Part shown: positions 4,230 to 10,273 of the stretch, in pieces
How the letters are laid out: each line of letters begins with the position of its first letter
How positions within the stretch are numbered: position 1 is the stretch's first letter
DNA from: Desulfatirhabdium butyrativorans
Lineage (GTDB): Bacteria > Desulfobacterota > Desulfobacteria > Desulfobacterales > JAIFKL01
Direction of reading: 5' to 3'
Length of the DNA: 10,273 bases
NCBI GenBank assembly: GCA_022736535.1
Contig: DZCT01000167.1
Span: forward strand, 1 to 10,273
Program-made: the position numbers and the translations under genes
Notes under the pieces: model-generated
What the model saw: only the letters and a program-made list of their open reading frames with translations
Database searches by the model: none
Told to the model about the DNA's origin: nothing

Positions 4230-7200
4230 ACAATCAGCGGCGTCAGTTCCCCGGCGATGATTTCCAACATCTTTTCCTGAGACTGCTTCTCATGCAGAAA
4301 AAAATGATCCCCCGGCAACACATGCACCCTGAACGCGGCTGAGGTCAGCGACTTCCATGCCTCTGTTTCATTCAGGCTCACACAACTGTCATCTTTGCCG
4401 TGAAAAGCGGTGACGGGAATATCAAGCCGCGCTTCTTTCTGATGCACATAACTCTCCACTATCTTCATGTCCGCGAAGAAGTGAGAAAAGAAAAGTGAGG
4501 AATGAGAAATATTGCTCAGTTCTCCAAATTTTTTCCGAAAAGATTCAAGCTCTTTTTCAGAAAGTCTGCCGATCTCCTCCGGATTTGGAATGCCCTGAAA
4601 TCCCAAATCTCGGAATTTTTCCATGATGCGAGCCAGATAGGGATTCGGCATCGCGGGTGACGCAAATCCGCCCGCAAAGAGATGCACGGGACCCGCAGCG
4701 CCGGTTCGCAGCCGACATGCCAACTGAAACGCGATCAATGCTCCCATGCTGTGACCGTAGAAAGCGTAGGGGCGATCTAACTCCGGTTTCAGAACCAGTT
4801 CCAAAATATCGGTCAGTTCCGAGATGTTTTCTACAGGCTTAGATTTGATGCGGTTTTCCCGCCCCGGCAACTGAATCGGGCAGACTTCGACATCATCCGG
4901 CAATTTCTCCTGCCAGCCACGGAAAAGCGAGGCGCCGCCCGCGCCGTAAGGCAGGCAGAATAAACGCAGCTTTGACTCAGGATTGACTTTGCGATGAGCA
5001 AACCACAAATCCCGCTCTGTTTTTTCTGCGGAAATATCTCCCATTTTTTCCAACGGACGTAGAGACGCAAGGCTTTGCGTCTCTGCCGAACATTCCTCAT
5101 GATGAAACTGTTTGAGTATCGTCTCGGTCAGATTGACGATGCTGGGTCCCTGTATCAGTTCTTCAAGCGGAATGTCAATGTTCATATCCCGTTCAGCCGC
5201 GGTTCTGAGTTCCAAAGCAACCAGCGAATCCATGCCCAGATTGGACAGCGGTTCTTTGATATTCAACTCTGACAAGGGCATTTGCAGTATTGCCGCCATT
5301 TTCTGATGCAAATACTGCTGCAAGTCTCCGCTTTGCATAATATCCGCTTTGGGCAAATCTTCCCGCTCACCTATAGGGGCGGGCCCTCGGTCTGCCGCCA
5401 TCAGCCTGAAAATATCCTCGCGTACCCGCTTCATCTCACATTCTGCGGCTGCCGCTACAAAGCGTCCCTGTCGGTCAAAAACATGGAATTTCCCGCGAAT
5501 CAGACTGTCTTTTCCCGGATTCTCCCGGAGCGAGACATGACACCACAGCGGCTCCTCCGGTATCTGAGAATCTGCAACAAAGTCTTTCCACCGCACCATC
5601 ATATATGAGACATTCGGAGAAATTTCTTTTGAAAAAGCTGAAAAATACACCTGAGCGCACGCGTCCCAAAGCCCCGGATGGATGCCGAGGCTGAAAGCCT
5701 CCTGCTTTTCCTGTTCGGTAGCGTGTCTGAAACGGGCAAGGGCTTCTCCTTCTCTGAACCATACATGCTCAATCTGCCTGACACTCTGCCCCAAATCCAT
5801 GCCCCGCTCTTCCTTCATCTTCTGATAAAAAGAAAAACCGGACATCTGCTTTTCGCAGCGCTTCTGTATCTCCGCAATTTCCGGCAGAGAGATGAAGGGC
5901 AGCATACCATGTTCCTTCAAAGTCAGGCGGCCGCGGGCATTCAGCAGCCCGGGTTTCTGCTTTGCATCAGACGGCTCGGCATCCGATACCTCCCTGCTGT
6001 AAAAGCGAAATTCAATTTCTCCCTTCTCCTCTGCCTGTGTCAGATTGAGATGCAGCATTCTGCTCATGTTATCCGGCACATACATGGCAATGAGATATTC
6101 CGTCTCTTTCACAGTATATGCGGCAGTGTGATACAATGTCTTTACCGCCTTGCACAATATCTCCTGATAATATCCCACATGCAGCACACCGAGATTGTCT
6201 TTTATCTCAGGCAGACGCTCGGCGTTCAGGAGATAAGAGGTCAGAGGTTCGGGGTTCGGGGTTCGGGGAGACCTCTGACCTCTTACCTCTGACCCCGAAC
6301 CTTCCCCCCTATACCGTTTTCTCTGAAAAGGATATGTGGGTAGTATGACTTTGCGTCTCGGTTTGCAAGACGCATAAAAACCCTTCCAGTCAATTTCAGC
6401 GCCCTGACAGTACAGTTCCGCAAGCGTTTCAAGCAGTGTTTTCCAATCTTCGGGAGAATCTGTCCGGGGCAAGTCAAATATCTTTTCAGCAGGGCAACCA
6501 CGGGGGGTTGCCCCTACGGAACCGCTGAGGCACGCTTTATCCGAATCTTTGCTGAAAAAAACGGCAAGGTCGGAAAGTTCCTGCTCCGGAGTGCAAAAAC
6601 TTCTCGTTCCCACGCTCTGCGTGGGAATGTCAGGCTCCGGAGTGCTAAAATGAAATTTTAGCAAAGCAGCCGACATCTGCTCTGCATCTTCCGCGACAAA
6701 GGCTGCCCGATGAGAAAAATGAAAACGGGCGGTATTCACGGTGTAGCAGACATCAGCTATATCAGCTTCAGAATGCTCATCCAAAAACTTTTTGTAATCC
6801 GCCGCATAAGTTTTCAAAGCATTGTCATCTTTTGCCGAAAGGGTTAAAAGATGAGGGGTGCGGGGTGAGAGGTGAGAGGTTCGGGGAGCCGCCTCGAACC
6901 TCGAACCCCGAAACTCGAACCCGTTTATCGCCTCTGCGACAACAACATGGGCATTGGTGCCGCTGAATCCGAATGAACTCACGCCCGCGATTCTGAGATT
7001 TCCGTTTGTATGCCACTTTATCAGGGATTGCGGTATGATTGCCGGTATTTTTTCAATCGCCATTTTCGGATTGATTTTCTTTATGTGCAACTGAGGCGGA
7101 ATTTCCCCGTGATTCAGGCACAGCACGGTTTTGATCAGCCCCGCGACGCCGGCTGCGGCTTCCAGATGACCGATATTTGCCTTGACAGCGCCGACCATCA

Positions 7201-10200
7201 GCGGATGACCGTTTCGGGAAGGACTGTTTCCGAATACCTGCGATATAGCCCGCATTTCTATGGGATCGCCCAGCGATGTGCCGGTGCCGTGCGTCTCGAT
7301 AAAGCTGATCTCATCCGGCGCGACGCCGGCGTTTTCCAGCGCTTTGAGCAAAAGCTTTTCCTGAGCCGGACCGTTGGGAACGGTCAGTCCGCTCGTGGCA
7401 CCGTCATGGTTGACCGCGCTTCCCCGTATCAGCGCCAGTATGGGATCGCCGTCTTTTCGGGCATCTTCAAGCCGTTTCAGCACAATCATGCCGCAGCCTT
7501 CGCCACGTCCGTAGCCGTCGCCGTCCGCGTCGAATGTCTTGCATTTTCCGTCTGCTGACAAGGCTTTGAGCGCACACAGATCCGCAAAGGTCTCCGGCGA
7601 GAGCATCAGACTCACGCCCCCTGCCAAAGCCATGTCGCATTCCCCGCGTCTGAGGCTCTCACAGGCAAGATGCACGCTGACTAAAGATGATGAACATGCG
7701 GTGTCTATGGACAAAGCCGGTCCCTGCAATCCCAGTACATGAGCAATTCTGCCGGAAGCCACGCTGGCCACGCAGCCGGTTGCCTTGTAAGGTCCCTGTT
7801 TCTGAATCTTTGAATATTCGGAACCGATGATGCCCACAAAAACGCCGGTCTGACTTCCTTTCAGTCCTTTATGAGACTGACCCGCTCTTTCCAATGCCTG
7901 ATATGCAGTTTCCAAAAGCAGACGCTGCCGGGGATCCGTATCTGTCGCCTCACGCGGGGACATACCGAAAAATCGGGCGTCAAAATTCCCCACATCTTCC
8001 TGAAGAAAAGCCGCTTCTTTGACATAGCTTTTTCCTGAGACATTCGGATCCGGATCATAGAAGTCATCCGCATTCCATCGTTCAGGAGGAATTGCAGTAA
8101 CGCAATGTCTCCCTTCCTGCAACAGACGCCAGAATTTTTCAGGAGAACTGCAATCTCCCGGAAACCGACATGCCATGCCGATAATGGCGATGGGTTCGGG
8201 GTTCGGGGTTCGGGGTTCGGGGTTAGAGACAACAATTCTCCCTCTCCCCTCCGGGGAGAGGGACGGGGTGAGGGGTCTAACCCCTAAGACCTCCGCCGCT
8301 TTTCTCACATCGCCTTTCAGAATGCCCAATTGAAGCGTGTCGGATGCCAGCGCAAGTTCAAAGGTCATGAATCCGTCTTCTTTTTCAATCGGAATCAGAC
8401 CTCTTTTTTCTGTCATCAGCTTTTCGGTGGTTTCGTCAATCCTCATTCCGCCCTGTCTCCAGTAGGGCCAGATGATAGACACGGTTTTGCCTTTGCGCCG
8501 GTTCTGCCGGCGAAGCTTTTCACGCATATAGGCAAAGCTGTCCATAAAGCTATTGGCATACGCGTAATCGCTTTGTCCCGGATTTCCCACCGAGGCAGTG
8601 AGAGAAGAAAACATCACAAAGAAATCCAATTCCTCATCTTTCAATGCCTCATCGAGATACAGCGTGCCGTAAACTTTGGGACCGAATACCGCTTCCATTT
8701 CCACCGGCGTTTTTTTGATAATAAAATTATCTCTCAGCAGACCCGCCGCGTGAATAACGCCGTTTATCTCTCCGTATCGGCTTCTGATCTCTGTTACCAA
8801 TGTGCTCACTGCTTTTTGATCAGATATATCTGCCCGGATATAGATCACTTCAGAGCCTGAAGAATCGAGTTTTGTTATCTCTGCTTTTTTCTCAGGACTT
8901 AACTCGGAACGTCCTGTCAGCACAATTGTTGCTTTTTCTGTTTTTCCGGCAAGATATTCGGCAAACATCCTGCCGATGCTGCCCGCGCCGCCGGTAATGA
9001 GACAAACCCCGCCGGGTTTCATCTGAGATAAATCGGGCAGAGACGCAAGATGTTGCGTCTCTGCGGGGTCAAATTGTCTCAGGCGGCTGACCCATCTTTT
9101 TCCTGCATAGTAGCGGACAGCGATCTCATCATCTGCGTCAGCGCATAATTCGGCGCTTATGAGGTCAGCGGTATCTCCATGACTCGGCACAGCTATTGTT
9201 TTCCAAGCAAAATTGGGATTTTCCAGACGCACGGTTCGGGCAAATCCGCTGACTGCCGCATACAGCGGGCGCGGCTCGTCTTCATCTTCCGGATAGACAT
9301 ACCATAAGCGAATCCGATGTCTGATCTTCTGCGCCATCAGTGCCTGTGTGAGATAAAATACCGAATAAATACCTCTTTCAAGGCTTGTCTCGATAGAGAA
9401 GGTTCGAGGTTCGGGGTTCGAGGTTCGAGGATGTCTCTGACCTCTTTTTGACCACAGATGAACAATGCCGACCGGCGTCTGTTGCCGGTTGATGAGTTCC
9501 TGTATCAATCGCTGATAGTCTTCCGCTCGTCCCGGTCGGATTTGATAGGTATTGTCTCCTATGTTTTGCCAACTCTTCCCCGGTACTACAGAGATAAGCA
9601 CACTCTCCTTCCAACGCTCCGCATGGAAACGCATGTCCTTATCCGCAGCAAAAACTAAAATACAGTCTCCCTCCCGGTTGAGAGCAGACAGAGATGATAC
9701 CTGCCCTTCTTTTCTCTCGGATTCTTCCCACTCAGAGCGATAATACAGGGTTGCAGGTTGCAGATCAGCGCTTGCAGGAGAGGCTTCCGCCCCCTGACCC
9801 CTGACCTCTGACCTCTGACCTGTCTGCTCCATTATATACCGCGATATGTCCGCGACGGTGGGATAGTCGAACAATGCCGTAGGATACAGTTCTACTTTAA
9901 ATTTTTCAGCGACTTGCGCTCCGAACTCCAAGACCTGCACAGACTCCATTCCCATATCAAAAAAGCCCATTTCCGCCGGCGGCAGATCCGAAGGAGAAAA
10001 ACCCAGTATCTTACCGGCAATATTTCGGATACGGTTTACCATATGAGACATTTGCTCATTTTTCGGGGATACCGCCGAGTCGTTCAAAAGCGGTTTCGGA
10101 GGCAAAACTCTTTCGGAGGCAATGACCGCAACCTCGGTATTGTCTGAGCCGATCCAATAGCGTTCTTTAAAAAACGGATAGGTCGGCAGCGGCACGCGGC

Positions 10201-10273
10201 GGGCAGTAGCACCAGTGGGCATAAGCAAATTCCAATCCGCATCAGCCCCCTGCACCCAGAGTTCGGCAAGTTT
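4226..10273 (-). CDS. Modular polyketide synthase, C-terminal part: ACP-KR-KS-(no AT)-DH-like-ACP-thioesterase
   Basis: The frame enters from the right edge; the GTG at 10255 is internal. Residue 1 is taken as that GTG. The first visible segment, ELW.QGADADWNLL to VPLPTYPFFKERYW, is the post-KS/AT linker of an upstream module. ACP1 is at 71-143 (DMGMES, phosphopantetheine Ser105). A structural KR half spans about 169-395. The catalytic KR is at 412-655 (TGGAGSIG, K527, S551, Y564, N568; D509 of LRD suggests B-type). KS is at 688-1110 (C854 in DTACSSS, H989 in ETHGTGT, H1030 in NIGHLE). The linker at 1134-1316 has no AT. A DH-like domain is at 1342-1612 (HPGLWDACAQ, D1531). ACP2 is at 1644-1716 (GMDS, Ser1677). 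A type II-like thioesterase is at 1762-2006 (GHSMG Ser1836, D1956, H1984 in PGDHFF). The enzyme extends, reduces and releases a polyketide in the cytoplasm. KR lying after ACP is unusual. At least eleven repeat loci fall in frame, mostly in linkers. The stop lies in a palindrome. Confidence 0.95.
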   Translation of the reverse strand, partial: KLAELWVQGADADWNLLMPTGATARRVPLPTYPFFKERYWIGSDNTEVAVIASERVLPPKPLLNDSAVSPKNEQMSHMVNRIRNIAGKILGFSPSDLPPAEMGFFDMGMESVQVLEFGAQVAEKFKVELYPTALFDYPTVADISRYIMEQTGQRSEVRGQGAEASPASADLQPATLYYRSEWEESERKEGQVSSLSALNREGDCILVFAADKDMRFHAERWKESVLISVVPGKSWQNIGDNTYQIRPGRAEDYQRLIQELINRQQTPVGIVHLWSKRGQRHPRTSNPEPRTFSIETSLERGIYSVFYLTQALMAQKIRHRIRLWYVYPEDEDEPRPLYAAVSGFARTVRLENPNFAWKTIAVPSHGDTADLISAELCADADDEIAVRYYAGKRWVSRLRQFDPAETQHLASLPDLSQMKPGGVCLITGGAGSIGRMFAEYLAGKTEKATIVLTGRSELSPEKKAEITKLDSSGSEVIYIRADISDQKAVSTLVTEIRSRYGEINGVIHAAGLLRDNFIIKKTPVEMEAVFGPKVYGTLYLDEALKDEELDFFVMFSSLTASVGNPGQSDYAYANSFMDSFAYMREKLRRQNRRKGKTVSIIWPYWRQGGMRIDETTEKLMTEKRGLIPIEKEDGFMTFELALASDTLQLGILKGDVRKAAEVLGVRPLTPSLSPEGRGRIVVSNPEPRTPNPEPIAIIGMACRFPGDCSSPEKFWRLLQEGRHCVTAIPPERWNADDFYDPDPNVSGKSYVKEAAFLQEDVGNFDARFFGMSPREATDTDPRQRLLLETAYQALERAGQSHKGLKGSQTGVFVGIIGSEYSKIQKQGPYKATGCVASVASGRIAHVLGLQGPALSIDTACSSSLVSVHLACESLRRGECDMALAGGVSLMLSPETFADLCALKALSADGKCKTFDADGDGYGRGEGCGMIVLKRLEDARKDGDPILALIRGSAVNHDGATSGLTVPNGPAQEKLLLKALENAGVAPDEISFIETHGTGTSLGDPIEMRAISQVFGNSPSRNGHPLMVGAVKANIGHLEAAAGVAGLIKTVLCLNHGEIPPQLHIKKINPKMAIEKIPAIIPQSLIKWHTNGNLRIAGVSSFGFSGTNAHVVVAEAINGFEFRGSRFEAAPRTSHLSPRTPHLLTLSAKDDNALKTYAADYKKFLDEHSEADIADVCYTVNTARFHFSHRAAFVAEDAEQMSAALLKFHFSTPEPDIPTQSVGTRSFCTPEQELSDLAVFFSKDSDKACLSGSVGATPRGCPAEKIFDLPRTDSPEDWKTLLETLAELYCQGAEIDWKGFYASCKPRRKVILPTYPFQRKRYRGEGSGSEVRGQRSPRTPNPEPLTSYLLNAERLPEIKDNLGVLHVGYYQEILCKAVKTLYHTAAYTVKETEYLIAMYVPDNMSRMLHLNLTQAEEKGEIEFRFYSREVSDAEPSDAKQKPGLLNARGRLTLKEHGMLPFISLPEIAEIQKRCEKQMSGFSFYQKMKEERGMDLGQSVRQIEHVWFREGEALARFRHATEQEKQEAFSLGIHPGLWDACAQVYFSAFSKEISPNVSYMMVRWKDFVADSQIPEEPLWCHVSLRENPGKDSLIRGKFHVFDRQGRFVAAAAECEMKRVREDIFRLMAADRGPAPIGEREDLPKADIMQSGDLQQYLHQKMAAILQMPLSELNIKEPLSNLGMDSLVALELRTAAERDMNIDIPLEELIQGPSIVNLTETILKQFHHEECSAETQSLASLRPLEKMGDISAEKTERDLWFAHRKVNPESKLRLFCLPYGAGGASLFRGWQEKLPDDVEVCPIQLPGRENRIKSKPVENISELTDILELVLKPELDRPYAFYGHSMGALIAFQLACRLRTGAAGPVHLFAGGFASPAMPNPYLARIMEKFRDLGFQGIPNPEEIGRLSEKELESFRKKFGELSNISHSSLFFSHFFADMKIVESYVHQKEARLDIPVTAFHGKDDSCVSLNETEAWKSLTSAAFRVHVLPGDHFFLHEKQSQEKMLEIIAGELTPLIV
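5061..5084. repeat. AGAGACGCAA palindrome in the ACP2-thioesterase linker
   Basis: AGAGACGCAA (5061-5070) and TTGCGTCTCT (5075-5084) form a perfect 10-bp stem with loop GGCT. It encodes the AETQSLASL stretch near PKS residues 1724-1732, and the same element recurs at 9037-9064. It lies in coding sequence between two folded domains. Confidence 0.85.
6239..6301. repeat. 7-nt phased array of nine heptamers between the KS linker and the DH-like domain
   Basis: On the plus strand the units are GGTCAGA, then GGTTCGG three times, GGAGACC, TCTGACC, TCTTACC, TCTGACC and CCGAACC. All sit in unbroken 7-nt phase for 63 bases. The later units are reverse complements or variants of the earlier ones, so the block is also a long imperfect palindrome. 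63 bases equals 21 codons, and it encodes a Pro/Arg/Glu-rich linker (SPRTPNPEP, residues 1329-1337). Confidence 0.85.
6352..6374. repeat. TGCGTCT inverted repeat in the post-KS linker
   Basis: TGCGTCT (6352-6358) and AGACGCA (6368-6374) form a 7-bp stem with a 9-nt loop. It shares the GAGACGCA core of the elements at 5061 and 9037 but is shorter, and may be a decayed member. It encodes part of FYASCKPRR. Confidence 0.5.
6492..6513. repeat. GGGCAACC palindrome in the KS-DH linker
   Basis: GGGCAACC (6492-6499) and GGTTGCCC (6506-6513) form an 8-bp stem around ACGGGG. CCCTAC follows. The element encodes VGATPRGCPAE (residues 1247-1257), in the place where an acyltransferase would sit in a cis-AT module. 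Confidence 0.7.
6583..6663. repeat. Composite repeat: two GCTCCGGAGTGC boxes around a TTCCCACGC hairpin, plus an AT-rich hairpin
   Basis: GCTCCGGAGTGC occurs at 6583-6594 and again at 6634-6645. Between them, TTCCCACGC (6607-6615) and GCGTGGGAA (6619-6627) form a 9-bp stem with a 3-nt loop. After the second box, TGCTAAAAT (6643-6651) and ATTTTAGCA (6655-6663) form another 9-bp stem with a 3-nt loop. The block is in frame and encodes residues about 1199-1225 of the PKS (LKFHFSTPEPD and VGTRSFCTPEQE), directly after the KS-side linker. Confidence 0.8.
6864..6919. repeat. 7-nt phased inverted array after the KS domain
   Basis: Units on the plus strand are GGTGAGA twice, GGTTCGG, GGAGCCG, CCTCGAA twice, CCCCGAA and ACTCGAA: eight heptamers in unbroken phase over 56 bases. 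The second half is related to the reverse complement of the first half. It encodes residues about 1113-1131 (FEFRGSRFEAAPRTSHLSP), between KS and its C-terminal linker. Confidence 0.8.
8192..8226. repeat. GGGTTCG heptamer tandem repeat between KR and KS
   Basis: Four perfect GGGTTCG units (8192-8219) are followed by GGGTTAG (8220-8226). On the coding strand they read NPEPRTPNPEP (residues 678-688), immediately before the KS opening PIAIIGMACR. Twenty-one bases hold three units and seven codons, so the peptide repeats with period seven. Confidence 0.9.
8240..8285. repeat. CCCTCTCCCC palindrome pair in the KR-KS linker
   Basis: CCCTCTCCCC (8240-8249) and GGGGAGAGGG (8253-8262) form a 10-bp stem with a 3-nt loop. 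AGGGGT (8271-8276) and ACCCCT (8280-8285) form a second small hairpin. On the coding strand this reads PLTPSLSPEGRGR (residues 661-673), a peptide I recognise as a frequent read-through of a widespread proteobacterial intergenic repeat. It sits next to the heptamer array, so two different repeats lie together here. Confidence 0.85.
9037..9064. repeat. GCAGAGACGCAA palindrome between the structural and catalytic KR halves
   Basis: GCAGAGACGCAA (9037-9048) and TTGCGTCTCTGC (9053-9064) form a perfect 12-bp stem with loop GATG. It encodes AETQHLASL (residues 398-406), nearly identical to the peptide given by the copy at 5061-5084. Confidence 0.9.
9401..9428. repeat. Heptamer tandem repeat inside the structural KR half
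   Basis: Units are GGTTCGA, GGTTCGG, GGTTCGA and GGTTCGA in strict 7-nt phase. The coding strand reads PRTSNPEPRT (residues 276-285). Unlike the other arrays this one falls within a folded domain region rather than between domains. Confidence 0.85.
9793..9820. repeat. TCTGACC-type heptamer tandem repeat after ACP1
   Basis: Units are CCTGACC twice and TCTGACC twice in 7-nt phase. The coding strand reads GQRSEVRGQG (residues 146-155), in the linker between ACP1 and the structural KR half. Confidence 0.85.

Noticed and set aside
5678..6292. 204-residue open frame on the plus strand opposite the DH-like region
   Set aside because: The minus frame encodes conserved PKS sequence throughout. The plus frame has no recognisable family and ends in repeat-coded residues.
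6308..6856. Hidden or degenerate acyltransferase domain after the KS
   Set aside because: No GQGSQ, GHSxG or GAFH-like motif is present and the space is far too short for the roughly 280 residues of an AT.
8192..8226. CRISPR-like array
   Set aside because: Units are 7 nt and directly adjacent with no spacers, and they lie in a coding frame.
10253..10255. GTG as the start codon of the PKS gene
   Set aside because: The frame stays open to the window edge, and the upstream codons (KLAELW) complete a normal post-KS/AT linker, so the GTG is an internal valine.

Overview
The window is a run of minus-strand genes from a bacterium whose chromosome is rich in small palindromic repeats. It holds no rRNA, tRNA or transposase that would fix the taxon. 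Mixed base composition, a B12-dependent radical SAM protein, a modular polyketide synthase (PKS), a toxin-antitoxin remnant and dense repeats (GTAGGGTGGGCAGC palindromes, AGAGACGCAA palindromes, TTCCCACGC palindromes, and 7-nt arrays of GGTTCGG and GGTCAGA) would fit a large-genome Desulfobacterota such as a Desulfonema-like sulfate reducer. This is a tentative guess from style, not a placement.

Layout in the direction of transcription (right to left). Positions 10273-4226 hold the C-terminal 2015 residues of a multimodular PKS: end of an upstream KS linker, ACP, structural plus catalytic ketoreductase (KR), ketosynthase (KS), a linker with no acyltransferase (AT), a divergent dehydratase-like (DH-like) domain, a second ACP and a terminal thioesterase. 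Next come a 147-residue protein of unknown function (4075-3632), a B12-binding radical SAM protein (3531-1879), a HicB-like antitoxin (1812-1507) overlapping a vapC toxin gene cut to 22 codons (1510-1442), an amidohydrolase-2 family protein resembling 6-methylsalicylate decarboxylases (1386-427), and the start of a DUF6978-like gene running off the left edge (244-1). Intergenic gaps are 55 to 182 bp, and no stretch over 300 bp lacks a gene.

The PKS segment could perform one ketoreduction and one further condensation with possible dehydration, then release the chain through its thioesterase. Its one fully visible KS module has no AT, so malonyl loading would have to come in trans. The radical SAM protein and the decarboxylase-like protein could tailor the product, but that rests on proximity and strand only.

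The most unusual aspect is the repeat content. At least eleven repeat loci lie inside the PKS reading frame, nearly all in linkers, and five are arrays in strict 7-nt phase. The GTAGGGTGGGC palindrome occurs in four of the gaps between adjacent minus-strand genes, and repeats supply the stop codons of three reading frames, including the truncated vapC.
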